Part shown: in pieces, positions 12,109 to 26,184 of the stretch
Layout of the letters: each line of letters begins with the position of its first letter
How positions within the stretch are numbered: the first letter of the stretch is position 1
Assembly (NCBI GenBank): GCA_013396915.1
Contig: VWZL01000115.1
Span: 334,290-398,289, forward strand
DNA length: 64,000 nt
Direction: 5' to 3'
DNA from: Stercorarius parasiticus
Taxonomy: Eukaryota > Chordata > Aves > Charadriiformes > Stercorariidae
Program-made: the position numbers and the translations under genes
The notes under the pieces: model-generated
The model's database searches: none
What the model was told of the DNA's origin: nothing
Seen by the model: only the letters and a program-made list of their open reading frames with translations

Positions 12109-15100
12109 GTGTGTCTCTCTTTTGGAGAAAAAGTAGGGAGATGGAAGAACTATTTTTTTTCCCTGGTGCAGCTTACAAATAATTAGGTTTCTGAAAAGCA
12201 TACACCATCTAAAAAAAGTTAAAAAACTTTAATGACGTGCGTGTTGTCTCTCCTTCCTAAAAGATGAAATAACATAGCAATGAAGAAACGTAAGTTTTAA
12301 TAAGGTCAGACTCATACAGAGCACTTTTTATTTTAGCAAAGATTTTTTTATATGTTAGACATTTTTAAAAAAATTCATTTTTGACACTGATAGTGCTGAA
12401 ATTTCCAGAATCTTTTCCTTCATACTTATTTGGAAAGATTTCCTTTGGAATATAATATGAAGTGTATGCTGTTACCTGTCCTGAGTAAATCTGTCACGTC
12501 TGACTGATTATATGGTCAGCTGGTTAGTTTTAATCTATGCTATACCAAGCTGAATTTTATGGCACATAAACCAAAAAATTGGTTGTATACAGTCAAATCT
12601 GTTTGATATTGATGTTCAAACTCAAATAGTACAGATATGTATCATCAACTTGCTAGGAATTTTTTTTAGAGATCTGCTTGCAGATCAGAGATCTGTATTT
12701 CATCTTCACTAATTTTGAAAATGTGGGCACAAACCAAAAGAAAGCTGTAATGAGTAATGTGTTTAGCACTAATTAATCAGTAGGTATTAGATGTGTCAGT
12801 TGCTGGTTCCCAGAAAATAGTGAAAGAATAAAATTGCTCTATTTTCATCTTTTCCTCATTTATGAATGAAATTGCAAAGGACAAGGAATGTGTAAGAACA
12901 AAAAGTGCCATTTAAAAGGAAACACCCAAATGCTGTTCAAATTAGTGATTTTAAACCATTACTATTGAAAGGCAGATAACTCCAGCAAATGTTTTTTAAA
13001 TTACACATTCTGAGATCTGATACGCACTGAATATATCTCAGGTTATTTCGTAGTTCTCTAGTATTTATGACTTTAAAAATAAAAGCTGTCTTAACAGTTA
13101 TTTGAGGGGTTTAGCCAGCTCAAGGTACCTGTGTGAGTCTGTTGAGAGCTGAACAAATAACTGCAGGGGAACTGAACTATTCAGTTGCCTGTGGCTAACC
13201 GGGATGAGCTAAATATATCACCATTGCTAACTGTTCGTTCTCTCCGCTAAGAGAAAAGAGACTGCAGTCACTGATGCGCGCAGCCTGTTGTGAACTCCGT
13301 CGTGCTTTTTTGCCATAAGTGGAGTCCTTTCTGGGTGATGGCACTATTTATGTATTTTCCTTAGTTAAAGGGAGTCAAACAGGCTCCGTAAGTTTTCAAA
13401 CTCTCCTGTGCCAAAAGAGCTTATTTCAGCACCTGCCCAAATTTCTGACTGAAAAAATGGAAGTGTGGAAAAATAACATTGCTTTTTACAGGTTTATTCC
13501 TGTATTAGTGAGAATCAAGCCACCGTGATTTGTAAAAGAACTTATCATAAATGCTAGAGATGGCCTTAGTAGCATGGCTACAGTGAGTTTATTGTGAGTT
13601 AAGAACAAAGAACCATAAGAAAAAAACCTTTATGGCTAGATCTTGTTTTCAGTATGCAGGATCAGTGAGCTGTACTGCACTGAGAGCTGATAGAGTTGTT
13701 ACTCGTTAGGAATGTTTATTTAATAGAAGGATTTAGAAAAAAATGGCTCCATTGCAACTGCTGCCTGACAAGTACTTGATATTTTTTCTGCATGGTGACA
13801 GTTGATGTGTAATGGAAAAGTTTGTGAAATTACACAGATAGAGTGTGGGAGTTTTAACTGTAACGGTTTTATTACATGTTCTACCTAGGAAAGGGTTTTG
13901 TCCCATTGGGAGGCAAAAGGATGTTGAACTTGACTCACAGAATGGAACACTTCCCCCCACGTTTGTTTTATGACAAAAGAACCAGCAATGTGACAAACCC
14001 ATTCTTGTTAGGGGCAAAGTTAACAGTATCACAATTTACGAGATCATGGTAATAGCATTTTTATGAGGAAACTCAACCTGAAGACTGTTTCTAGATGCAG
14101 TTCTTGTTTTGATGTAGTTTCTTCAAATACATCTTAATACTGCTTGGTGCGCTCTGAACAATAATTTTCAAATCCGATCAAAACTGATGTTACTAAAGCT
14201 CGTTTATTTGAATTAATTCCTTTCTCCTGCAGGTTGTAAGCAGTACATAACAAGGCTGTCTCCTATCTATGACATTGGTTTCCTTAAATACAAAAGAATA
14301 AAAAAGCTGCGTCAAACGAAGTCAAGTCATGCAGTAATCAGCCTGCGCAGCCTCCGAGCAAAGCGATCTGAAAACTTTCCTTCCTGGTGTTTGGCATATT
14401 TTCTTGTTCTGGTTTATTTCAAAATCTTAAGCCTTTTGGCCAGGAGACACCTTCTTATTTTTTGTGTATCACCTGCATGCTTCCTGTTAGCAGACAAGGG
14501 TCTATGCAAAGATCTGCACACAGCTCTGAAGGAAAAGCTCCAAACATCTATCAAAGCGCTGCTAGGACCACTAGAAAGTGTTAGGATTAACGCTTACTAT
14601 CAATTAGGCTACAAATTGCAGGCTTGTTGAGGAAGGTTATTATAATTGCTAATACCTTTTTACTGGAAGCCCTTAATGCGTGCTGTTTCTGTCTGCATTG
14701 CGTTACGGCTTCTCAAGTTTTGAAACACTTTACAGTAAAAACTTAAGTGCAAAGTTAAAGACATCTTGCAGGTCTCTAATAATAATAGCTAAGGTACCCT
14801 GACATTCTCTGCATCGTTTCTGGGGTGGCTCTGTGTGTTGTCTGTGGGTGCCAGCTGGCTTTTCATTTGTGTAGTCAGGGAAGTAGTAGATGAGTTCGCT
14901 ATTGTTGGATGCCTTTACAAGACACTGTCTGTGGGAGGAGAATACGTAGAATATTATTCTGGCCCTGACCCCAGCCTGAAATCAGGAAACAGTAAAAACG
15001 GGAGAGTTTGTAGTTATTTTTCCTGCTGTCTTCCAAGCCAGCTGAAGTGCTTTATAACTGAAGCTCTGGGCTTACACTACTCTAAATAGTACAGCTGGAA

Positions 15101-18100
15101 AGATGGTGCCTCTCCTCTGGAAAACATATTTCTCTCTGTAATAGCACAACATTTTTTTTTTTTTTTCATACAGATCATGGAATAAATATTGAAATTCATG
15201 TGCTCTCTATCCCTTGATAGATTTACAAGTTCATCTATTTTTTTTGTGGATTCAGCACATCTTAATTTGATGAGTATTTAAATATAACAACATTGGGCAT
15301 TTTTGTGACCAGCATTTTATTTCCCAAAGACATGGTCATTCACAAGTGTTTTCTTTGCCAGTCTTCAAGGCCAGAAGGTTAACAGAAAACACACATCCAT
15401 TTTCTTTTGCTATATTTTTTGATGAACGTCAGGATAATTTGGAGGGACAAAATCAGGTTGCCTTTCAAGCCAATGACCGTATTTACTGAAAGTAATATTT
15501 ATGCAATTAATTATAAAATATAACTATGTATTAAGTTACAGTGAAGTTCATTAGGAAAATGGCTGATACAGTCCATATATGAAAGGATGTTTAGAAAAAT
15601 GGAAGAATGAGAGAGAACTGCTTTTTTCCTGCCTATTTGGATGTACGGAAGGAGTGTATTGATCAACCATTTACTAACGTGGATTGTATCAGGCTGGCTT
15701 TTGTCTATGTTTTGTATTTTATTTAACTCTCTTGGTAGCTGAACTCAGAAAAAAATAACTGTTTGCATCAACTTTAGTCTACAGTCATACCAGTTTCTTA
15801 AGCATAAAGATTTTCATGCTTGGCCGTTGAAAGACCCACTAAATAAATTATATATGAGAAACAGGGATTCATAGAACAGACAAGCATTTTTGCTTTACAT
15901 GTTTTGTTTGTCTTGTAGTATTTAGTATTCTAGGCAGACCCCCAGTAGCTGCTCCGATATGTGACCCAGTGTGCCCATTATTCTTATCTTGTCTGCAAAG
16001 TTCAGCTAGAGCTTAGGGGAATTTTTCTTATCTGTGGTGGAATTTGCAGATAACCATCTGTTTGAGGTCTATGTTTTATGTTACCAGAGAAGTGTTTGCA
16101 TTGCAAAACAACAGAAAAATCTACTGTACTGTTGTTTTGATATTTTGCTTTAGAATGCATCAAATATGTGAAAACTAGGAAAAGAAAACATGGCTCTTGG
16201 CTCCTCAAACTAGGCATTTTTGTGTAGACAATAAAGACTATCACAAGGCACCAACAGAAAAGGGGCGGGGGAAGATCAGTGGGAGTGTAGACAGTGAGAT
16301 CACACAATTCCTCAGAAGTACTTTGCGATAGCATAGTGAACGCTTGTAAGTAAATACACTTCAGTTACTTCTCTTACGTGTTGTGATAGAAGAGAATGGT
16401 GAGGAAACGTTTTTGGTGAGGATGAGACGGGGTTTTCTGGTGGATGGCTGTACTTTCTACCATCTCATCTGCATCACGTTGCCCATTACTAGTTCTGGAA
16501 GCCATGTTCCTGCCAGGCTCGGTGGTATTCTTGTATCTTGTCCCAGTGCTACGCACTCTACAGGGATTCTTCTGTTTTTACTGTGGGTTTGTATCTACTT
16601 ATCTGTAGAATTTAAGGTCAGAACGAAGTAATCTGTTTTTGTGTCCGATGTAATGCAGCCCATATTTTCTGCTAAATGTTTTTTGCTGCATATCAGATGC
16701 CTTGTAGGTGGGTTGAATCATAAAATGTAGAGAAGCTTATCAATTACTCATTTAGCTGTTACAGTAATGAAGACTGACTATATCCCTTGGGTCAAAATCC
16801 AATACTCCCTGTGTTAAGAAGACTGAAAAAAGATTGGATGTGTCAGTCTCAAGTTGTAGTGCAGCAGCATTGTAGCAGAGCGTAGGTGTTAGTCATCGCT
16901 TAGGTAGTGGGTTAGTGATTACACTTCAAAGCTGAAGTCTTGGCAGTGAATCCTTACTGAAGTTCATTGCAACTTTTCAAGTGTATCAGCATGGCAGCGC
17001 AAGTGAAATCTGTCTGTGCTGTTTGAATAACAGCATTTTACCTCCCCTAAACCCATTTGCGGTCTGTTTTTATTCTGGATTGTTGTTGCAGTGAGCTACT
17101 AGAAGCCGCAACTTGTTCTTCTTCCTAGTGGTTCTATTTTTCATGGGAAGGCTGAAACACGTATTGTAGATGTATGTGTAGAAAGAGGTTTAATGCGAAT
17201 GGTTTCATGTGAGTTTAAAATATAATGTAAAGCAGGCTATAAAAAAATTAACAGTGAATGATGTAGTCTAGTCCATAGTTCAAATGTCATTAAGCGCTCT
17301 GAGGCAGGGATTGCCTGGTGTTATATACTTAGGTATAATACCTTGTGCTATTACAAGGAAGTGTTCTGGCTTGTTTTACATGTTGTTAAACGGAAGGAAA
17401 AAAAGAGGTATTGTACAACATGTTGCTGCGAAGTGTAATTAAGGATATTTTGTTTTTAAAGAACTTTGTAAACAAGCTTTTAGATTCTCCTACCAGTAAT
17501 GGTTCTGTTGCTTCAGATTTTTCTATCTATAATAGTTAGATTATAGATAGAAAAGAGAGTAACTGAAGGAAATGGGGAGAAAAAAAAAACCAAAACAAAA
17601 CCCCACTACATTTTTTTCCTCAAAGAAATTAACTTTTCTGAATGTTTTATTCCTCTTTTATTCTTCTGCAAAATGAAAACTGAGCATCAGTGACTTAAAA
17701 TCCAAAGTAATTTGTCATGTTACTCTTCATGGCTTGTTCTAGTTTTTTGTTTAATTCTGAAGTTTGCAAACTGTTCGCATTTTTCTGTGCCAAAAGCTAT
17801 TGTATAGTTATTAGTTTTTTAAATATGGTGTGAAAATCAGTCGTAAATATCAACACAAGTTGCCAGTGGCTTATATTACATGTGCTCAGTGTCATCAAAA
17901 TAGAAGAAAAGCACGACATTTTTGTAATGCTACTTTGCAAACTAGAATTGTACTTAATCTTCAGTTTAATCTTCTGGTTACGCAGGAGATGGAAGCTGAA
18001 GTACATAGATATGGTAACTCTGTGTTTGGGTTTTATATGAGTAAAGGTCCTGTCTCGTTTCTTTTAAAGTATTCATGCAGCTTATTTGTAGTATTTTGCT

Positions 18101-21100
18101 GCAAACGTGAGCTCTAATTTTATGATGGTGCCAGTATATTTTTAAATTTATGATGAAGCTGTGGCATCTCAGTCTAAGTAATAAAGATTCCGGTTGTTCA
18201 TTTGTCTTTAAGCAAGAAAGTTTAAAATAGTGCCCGTTGAAAAGTGATAATTAACCAAGAGTGTAAGTTTGTTTGTTATGCTACCTGCTGTTTATAGTTT
18301 GCATACAGACACGTTCAGGGAAGTTTCTGGTTTCTCTGAGCACGTCTGCTTTATCTTCAGTGAGGGATCTGTTCAGCTTTTCTGTGGAAAATATTTGAGT
18401 TTATTATTACGAGTTTGTTTAAATTTAGGAAAAAAACCCAAACAACCCCACCCTAAAACCCAAACCCCCAGAATATTTGTGTTCCATTTATTTACTGTTT
18501 GCTGTTTCTTTGTTGCTCATCTGAAGAACATGCTCCCAAGCAGTGTTCTAGGGAAACACATAATGAGCTCTCTTTCTAATGCTGTCATGGATCTTTATTA
18601 AGTGTTCGGAGCTGAGAATTGTTTATTGACAGAAAGAATAATAGCTGGTTCCTTCATATATTTGGTTTTAAATGCTGTGAACAACTGTGTTTTGTTCATA
18701 ATTGGGTACTGGAATAGCAATTTGCTTTAATTTTATTTGACTGAAAACAGATTACAGTAAGTACATCTGTGATATAGTATTAGTTGAGATTGCATTTTAT
18801 GCTCTAGAGAAGGGAATAATTTATTTCTTTTACGAAAAAATAATTTACAGCAATTGTAACTAAGTCTTAGATTATTTTTTTTAAGGTACTACATTTTACA
18901 GGGGAAGTTATTGTAAAGTAAGACTTTTGAAAAGTTTAATCCAGTATTTTGTAAGTAGGGTAGTCCTGGCTCCAGTATGCGTCTAACATGCTCATGTTAC
19001 AACAAGGTTTTGTATTGACGTCTCTGAGATATTTTGCCAGAAGAAAAAAGGACAAAGAGATTCCTGTACATGCATAGTCAGAATACAAAGATTGTCAATA
19101 TTTAATGAAGATCACGTTAGTTTGTCTAATTTCTCATCAAATCTGTTGACAGTAAATAACTTGTTTTCAGTAGTAAAGTATTTGAATAAACGGTTTCTAT
19201 CCAATCAGTTGTTACGGCTGCCTGTACAAGAAGTGTTTTGTAGAGGTAAGTTATAAGCTTCTGCAAATAGTAAAGGACATTTATCATTTATCCTGAGTCT
19301 GGAATTGTAAATTTTGGTGTGGTCTGTCCCCCGTTCAATTTTATGGAGAGTTATAACCCTTTTTTTCCATAGCAGATCTACTTGAGCAGCCATACATCTC
19401 ACATTAAAATGTTACAGCTGTTGTACAAAAGAATATTCTTCTGTTATCTTGCATCTTACCCTCTTCTAGATCTGTCACTAATGCTCCCTGGCTTTGATGT
19501 ATGCAGTGTTTCCTGCTGACAGGTGCCAGGCAGGTGGCAGGACAATTTGACAAAATTATACCTACTTTAATATTATACTTACTTTATTATTGTTCTTGTT
19601 GTTTGTTTCTTTTGTTCACTTAAGGAGTCTTATATATCAGAATCATTAACTTTCTGGGCAGGAGCATCCTGTGACTGATGTTTTTGTATTGTACTACGCC
19701 ATAAAGTATAGTGGGGTTTTGAGAGTGGGACCTTGGTCTGATGCTGTTACACAAGTGTTTGACTCTTATAATTGAGAATAGTATTAAGTTAGTGATAACT
19801 GGTAGTGTTTTTGAGACATCAGTCATTTTTCTAAAGTTACAAGCTGTTACTTAGCTCTGTTTTTTAAACCCTAGCCTGCTGAAGTCAAGAGGAGTTTTGG
19901 CACTGACATCATTTTGTTTTGGATGGAAACTCTTGAAGGCGTGTGCAAGGAAAAACCATAGCATGTGCTTCTACAGAATGACTCCAAAGTCCATCTTAAT
20001 TATGTCTGTGATAGAACTTCTGCTAGTATTTAATTTGTTTGTAGAACATGATGTGAGGTATTGCCTGTATTTCTACAACGCTAGAATTTTAAGTTTTCCG
20101 GTATGTAGCGTGATCATTTACATGCCATTAATTTGTGAAACAGAACGCAAAGGAACAAGGAATCCCTTGTGTGTAAATGAGAGAAAGCACATGTATTTTT
20201 GTATTGTGCATAATAATTTTTCCTGATGATGTTTTATTTTCAATTCAGTTTAGTGTAAGTCACTGTAATTAATAGATTAGCGTGGTGATTTCCATACAGT
20301 GAGGCAGAATGTCTGGACTCTCTCTGAAGTCTGACTTTCAAGGAGCTGAGCTTCTCTGAAGGGTAGTGGTCAGAAGCACCAGAAAATGATACATCTGCTG
20401 AATATAACAGCCCTGTTTGAATTCTGCCTCACTAACGTTTAGCTCTTTTTACCTAGGAAAAAAAAAATATCTCTGCAGATAAAACATAAAAAGATCTGCC
20501 TCGTGTTGTTTGGTTTTTTGTGTATATCCTTTTTCTTATTTATTTTCAGTCTACTACGCACATGATAAACTGGATGACTTCATCAGTACTATTAACAGTC
20601 ACCTACAGCCGTTGTTTATGCAGATCCGGAAAGGAATGTCAGAAGATGATGGGAGAGCACATTATGCTTTAGTAAGTATGTGATGTGCTGCCATCGCGCG
20701 GTTTGGCTTCTGGTGGCTAGTTCCTGGGCAGCAGAGGGAGCCTCTGTGGCTCCGGGTTAAAATTAACCTTTTAATAACATGCCAATAAAAGGTCTGCACA
20801 CCTTCCGTTTGTAAGTGGGCCAAAAAATCTAGCTGTATCTGTGCGTAATAAACATAAGGCTGCCCTAAGTGCCATCTTTGGATGTTAGAAAGATTGAGTT
20901 ACCTAGGGTCCTTTTCCTACAGTACATTTATAATAGAACTGCTATTTAGGGAAAACAGAGAGAATCTAGAACTGCAGGCTGCATGTGCCAGCAGGCTTCT
21001 TGCTCTTACCAGTGTCTTGCGTGGTTTATGTGGGGCTGTTCCCACTGGCAGCTGCTGTAGAAGCCTCTTCTAGGACAGGGAAGGGGGAGGATAAACTACC

Positions 21101-24100
21101 AGGAGCTGAGGTTTGTGGAAACGGAACGTGGCAGCAAGGACTACAGCAGCCTCTGATTTATTTAAAATAAACATTGCTTAAGTGCTGAAGTGAAATTTCT
21201 TTTTCGCAGGAGACTTCCTTTCTCAAGAGGAATTTTTAAGCTAGAAAGCACAGAGCGCCCTCCAACTTTCGTTTTCTCTTACTCAAAAATCCACGTAGCA
21301 TAGAAGGGTTCCTAAGGAATGGCGTATTAAAAGTTTCCCTAGATGCTCTGAAATGCACATGTCAGAGAAGGAAGGTTATATAGTAATTTCAAAATACTGT
21401 ACAGGAGGTATTCTAACATTAGCTGCTGCTTTTAACCTTTCTGGGTCATTTTGCCAATTAAGTTGAGCTATTAATAAACAGCAGTAGGGTGTGCAATAAG
21501 AATATGAAATAGCAGTAACTCTTTTTCACAGTGAAACAAAAATGTGTATTATAACAGTTAACCACTACTGTCCAGCACAGTATCCTGGTGTAATATATTA
21601 GTTCTACTATATAGAACTACTAGTCTATATTAGTTCTATAGGGGGGAGGTGGGATTGTTTAAGAGCTTGGGCTGGGCAGAGGGAGCTGTGGAGAATATGG
21701 GGCTGGAAGATCAGGGGTTGTAAAGAAAGGACTTGAGTACCATCGGTTGCCCTCTTTTAAGGAACAGCCTCTTTCATGCCACTTAAAGAAATTACATTTC
21801 TATTAATTGTAAGATGATGCATTCTTTACCCACAGGATCTTTTACATTTTATGGTGTAGAAATACAAAGGCACTTTGATTTCAGTTTAAGTATTGTTTTT
21901 TTTGTAGGTGAATTTGGCAGAAACTGAAGTAACTAAAATGGCATCTGACTATACAGAAAATGAATTAGAACTGTTCAGAAAAGCAGTAAGTATGGCAGTT
22001 ATTAGTAAAGCACATTATTTGTGAAGGTACCATCTGAAAATGAATGGAAATGGAAGCGAAGGGAGATGTGGTTCAGGAACTAGTTGCCATCTTACCTAAG
22101 TTTATCCCAAATCGAATGGGGGGGCAGGGATGGGCACATAGGCAAGTAATGATTTTCTGTTGAAAGTCAGTTATTGTTAAACTGAACCCAGCAATAGGGG
22201 AGTGCTCCTTGGAGTTAGCGACTTGACATACCTGCTTTTAGTTAAACATACACCTTTCTTCAGCGTTTGCAGTTGTGATTGCTGAATTTTTCATTGGCTT
22301 CAGTGATCTAGTAATATACAGTAGATTTTAATGCTAATAACATACAAGTTGGATTTACTGATCTGAATAGAAGCATTTGTCTATTGTTATTGCTTAGCCA
22401 ATTACTTCTGTGCTTAATAAACTAGTCACGATGCTGCTTTTTAAAAAAGAAAACACAGACTTTAGAATTTTTTAAAGTTCCAAATAGAACTATTGGGGTG
22501 AGATTCCAGAACGTTTGATGTCTAATTTCTTGTTGACAACTTATCTGTGAGTTGTGATCATAGCTATTTATCTTGCATGTTTTAGTGAGTTGTTCTTGTA
22601 GTGTCTTGAACTTTGAGGACTGAATTTCTCCAGCCACTAGACTTCTAAATATTTTTTTTTTTATTGCACACTCATTAAAATTAAATTTTCTGTATAAACT
22701 GGAAAGAGAGTTGTGTTGACTATTCTCTGACACCTGCAAAAGTCTAATCTACATGGAAAGTACCCAGAGATTTCCCTGCCCTCCCCCATTATTGGTGGAA
22801 GCACCTATGACAGCCATGTCAGCCCTGCAGAGGTGGCATTGTCGTGGCACATATTACTACTGGCATAAAAACTCTGCGTGCTGCTCTGGGATGATGAGTA
22901 GCAGGAACGTTTCCAATGAGAGATTCTCTGAAGATTGGTAATACTGCTACAACCTTCAAGTGCCAGGTATGCTCAGCAGCACTAATGACTCCAGAGTGGA
23001 CAAACTTTAGTAGTGAGAGATTTTTCCTCAAAAGAACCTTGACAAACGGAGCTGTCACCCCTGAGGAGGCTCAAGGGTCCGTGAATGCAGCTTCATTTAG
23101 GCAGCACTGTACCGTTCTATTTGTGGAAATGTTTTCTTGGCAAAGATTAAAATTGTCAAGGTAATGATAGTTTCAGATTTTGGCCTTAGTTGTACAGTTC
23201 TGGTTCAAGACACATACTGCAGTATTTATCATATGTGGATGCTAAAAAGCTGCACATTGCTATAAGGTGTGTCGGTATAATTGCATGGGTTTTTTTTAAC
23301 ATTCAAAATGTTTCTTTCTGTAGATGGACCTAATAATTTCATCAGAAAATGGGTTTGCCTCTTCTACAGATATTTTAAACTTGGCTGACCATCTTAAGAC
23401 AAAGAAAATGAAGAAAAAGGAAGCGGAACAAGTGCTGAAAGTTTTTGTGGAGGATAGGTGGCTCTCTGAGGTAACTGCTATATCTTTTCAAGTGTTGATA
23501 TTTTAATAGGTCCAACTATTATTTTCTTACGGATGTGATGGTTGAAACTGAAGCTGCTCTTTAATGAATGATGGCAAAAATGGGTTTGTGGATCCCGTGC
23601 TTATTGCTGCTGCAGTGATTTTTGCAGAAAAGGTAGTACTTTTACAAGGAAAAAGTTCTCAGGGAGGTTTATACAGGGCAATGTGGTTTCAGTTTCTTGT
23701 ACCTGAGCTGGGTGGGCATGTGGGACATACAGACATCCTTTGTACCCAACAGCATGGCATACTTAAGCTTAGAATAAGAGCTGGGGAAAGCTCTTCAGGG
23801 TGATCAGTGCTGCTAGTTACATGTAGGATATCCTGAAAAGCAGCGAGGCCAAACATGTTGAAACCTCCTGTACCAGAAATGCAGGGGCTGCTGTGCACGT
23901 TTTTAAATCCCCTTTACTTCCTGAGGGAGAAATTGAGGTGAGCTTACCATGTGGACACTGCAGTTGCTTCCCAAGTGAGACCTCAGTCCCTTTTCTCCTG
24001 GATTCATTGCATCATAGATCTCCAACTTGCTGCCACATGTTTTGTTATGTTAGAGTGATTTAGCAGAGATTTTCAAAGATACCTCAAGCAATAAATGCCT

Positions 24101-26184
24101 AGATTTTGCTGAAAGCCAGTAGAATTTACGCTACTGTGCAAATGGAAGGTCACAAAACTGCATGTCTTTGTTAAGGAGAGCATGCTTGTTCATTTATACC
24201 TTCCAAGGACTAGATCTTTGTTAAAGGTGTGAGATCTTTATTCTGATCCTCTAAACAAATTAATTCTGGTATTTCAAATGTATTTCAGCTTTGCATTGTA
24301 TCAGCGTCAGCATGTTAGTTTCATGATGGCAGAAAAAAGTGCACGTCAAATGCTTGCTAACAGCTGGTTAGAAAAGTCAAAAAAAGGTAAAAGGAATTAC
24401 AAGGAATTCCTCATCTTGCCACTTGTTTCCTTAGAGAAATGGAGAATATACTCTGCATACTCGCTGCATAATTGAGATGGAACAATACATTCTCAGCAAC
24501 TACCAAGATGTGGCAAGGAAGTGTAACATCTGTCACAGCCTTGCCATCCAGGTAAGATTTGTTTTGTTACCTGAATAGGTATCTGCTGATTTACTTATGT
24601 GGTTATAGATGAAGTTTGTGATACTTTCCTTTGAGTATTAGGCAGGCGATGATAAATTCTGGTCTTGTAATCTGGTAATGCTGCCCATGTATATATAAAG
24701 AAAATCCCTTTTTTTTTTTTTTTTCTTCAGTGTAGGCATTTTATCTTCTGTCTTTGGAAAAAAAAAACAAAACAAACAAAAACTTGGCTTGGAGCAGGAT
24801 CTCCAAGTATAAACTTGGAGAAAGCAAACTCACCCAATAAGGAACATTCTTGTGCTGTCTTTCTTTCCAAAGCCAGCAGGCTAGAAATGAACTCCTTATC
24901 CTTAAATAGGCGTAACAGTGAAGTCTTAAGCTATATTATCTTTGGGCCTTACAAAAAGCAGTCTTCATGCGACACGTTCATCTTTGGTCCTGGGACTTTG
25001 GTTCAGAAATTCCTTGTGTCTTGGACTTCAGAATGAACATGTATGCTTTATATATAGCATGCTAAAGCACTGTGTTTTGATAGCTGGCAAGTTACTAGTT
25101 TAGTCTTGCGTAAGTTGTTACAGCCTGAACTCGTATTTCAAAACTACTGCATTCTCTTGCTCCTTGACTCTGCATCTGCTCATCTTCCCAACTAATGTGC
25201 TTCTATGTTACTTTTTCCATCCCAGTTGGTCTCCTTTATTGCACCCAAATAGCTCAGTGTTGTTTGTCTTTCAAGCTAAATTTTGTCCATATAGAGAGAT
25301 GGTTATTTCCTACTTTCCAGGAAAATACTCCTTTTATCATTTACTAGCTTTGAGTATTCACCAACTGCACTGCATGAACCATTCTTTGGAATAAAGCATT
25401 GCATATCTGCCACCATTTGTGACAACTTTATTTTAAACCAAAGGAAGGTTAGAAAGTTTGGGGTTTTTTTATTTTTTTTTTAATCAACACTTCTGATTTC
25501 AGAGCCAAGTATGTGAATCCTGTGGAATTGGAATGCATTTACCTTGTGTCCGAAAATACTTCAGAACTCAGACTGAACCACGCTGTCCGCAGTGTAATGA
25601 TTTCTGGTCTTGTGACATTCCAGGTACTAAGCACCCTATTTTTAAAAAAAATGAGTGTAATAATACTTGAGAATGAACTGTGATAACCAGTGGCACTGCC
25701 TGTATTATTTGTAACTGTAGCTGAACATCAGTTATTTCTGACTTCAGTTGTATATTTGTGACAGTAAACCATACATGGGCAACACTGAGCCCTGAAAGTG
25801 CAAGGGTTATGCCTTATGGTCACTAGCAGATCCTGTGCATATTGTTTCTAACAACATTCAAGTGTGGAGCCGGGGTGGGGGTGGGTGGGAACAAGGGAAC
25901 AGACACAAGACACGACACTAGAACTTCTGGAAATACTATGCTTCTAAGAAGAGCACAATCTCTTCGTAATTCCTTTATTTAGCCAGGGAAATTGGACATT
26001 CCGAACAGGAACATATAAAGCATTTTAAAAATCTGGAGGTTATACAACATCATCCTTTTTTTGTGTGTCATTCATTAACCTTCCTTTTGTTTTCTTCACA
26101 GGTATGAGTCGGACAGACTCCCAGTCACCATCAAAAACAGGGAGAGCAGAGAAGAGCTTCGCTCTCAGCACTAGACGATGCTAA
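11991..26184 (+). CDS. NSMCE1: NSMCE1, SMC5/6 complex RING subunit (complete coding sequence)
   Basis: Non-SMC element 1 of the nuclear SMC5/6 complex, which acts in DNA repair and chromosome maintenance. In the family it binds the MAGE-type subunit NSMCE3 through winged-helix regions and has a RING-like domain with ubiquitin-ligase activity. Coding exons: 11991-12108, 20550-20671, 21908-21985, 23324-23470, 24435-24551, 25503-25623, 26102-26184. All junctions are GT..AG and the frame is continuous: 786 bases, 261 residues, against 266 in human. Signatures in order are [39 protein letters not shown] and [10 protein letters not shown]. The C4HC3 RING-like ligands are C185, C188, C198, C201, H206, C209, C222 and C225, all present. 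The start is the first ATG of exon 2 with G at -3 and +4; no in-frame stop precedes it within the exon. The tail after about residue 234 is poorly conserved. Confidence 0.95.
12109..20549 (+). other. NSMCE1 long intron after exon 2
   Basis: An 8.4 kb AT-rich intron. It contains a perfect hairpin at 17519-17554 and scattered open frames of 60-110 codons with no recognisable protein or conserved splice context. No repeat family recognised. Confidence 0.75.
17519..17554. repeat. Perfect 15-bp inverted repeat with 6-base loop
   Basis: Arms at 17519-17533 and 17540-17554 (TTTTCTATCTATAAT and its exact complement) flank the loop AGTTAG. Shorter matching blocks (CTTCAG and CTGAAG) outside it would lengthen an imperfect stem. 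Confidence 0.9.
20550..20671 (+). CDS. NSMCE1: NSMCE1 exon 3
   Basis: The acceptor TTTATTTTCAG and donor TTA|GTAAGT are both strong. Residues 40-80, [20 protein letters not shown] to AHYAL, aligning with human residues around KLEDFINNINS. Confidence 0.93.
21908..21985 (+). CDS. NSMCE1: NSMCE1 exon 4
   Basis: 26 codons in phase 0, [20 protein letters not shown] to FRKA. The acceptor is TTTTTTTGTAG and the donor GCA|GTAAGT. Confidence 0.93.
23324..23470 (+). CDS. NSMCE1: NSMCE1 exon 5
   Basis: 49 codons in phase 0, [20 protein letters not shown] to DRWLSE, part of the winged-helix region. The acceptor is TTTCTTTCTGTAG and the donor GAG|GTAACT. Confidence 0.93.
24435..24551 (+). CDS. NSMCE1: NSMCE1 exon 6
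   Basis: 39 codons in phase 0, [19 protein letters not shown] to [10 protein letters not shown]. It carries the first two zinc ligands, C185 and C188. The acceptor is TTGTTTCCTTAG and the donor CAG|GTAAGA. Confidence 0.93.
25503..25623 (+). CDS. NSMCE1: NSMCE1 exon 7, RING core
   Basis: Residues 195-234 plus one base, [20 protein letters not shown] to FWSCDIP, with the remaining six zinc ligands. The acceptor is TTCTGATTTCAG and the donor CCAG|GTACTA. Confidence 0.93.
26102..26184 (+). CDS. NSMCE1: NSMCE1 last exon
   Basis: Encodes [19 protein letters not shown] and a short tail ending RRC, then TAA. It is rich in serine, lysine and arginine and differs from the human tail, as expected for an unstructured end. 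Confidence 0.88.

Larger units (their letters stand above)
20672..26101 (+). other. NSMCE1 introns 3 to 7 (between listed exons)
   Basis: Introns at 20672-21907, 21986-23323, 23471-24434, 24552-25502 and 25624-26101. They contain homopolymer runs and an A-rich CAAAA-type stretch near 24762-24782. Nothing else recognised. Confidence 0.75.

Noticed and set aside
14232..14630. Acceptor-like CTCCTGCAG followed by a 79-codon frame in the long NSMCE1 intron
   Set aside because: The conserved NSMCE1 reading joins exon 2 to exon 3 exactly, no family match exists and no donor keeps a frame.
17830..18117. 95-codon intronic frame with a CxxC motif
   Set aside because: One CxxC without further zinc-ligand spacing is common by chance; no similarity.
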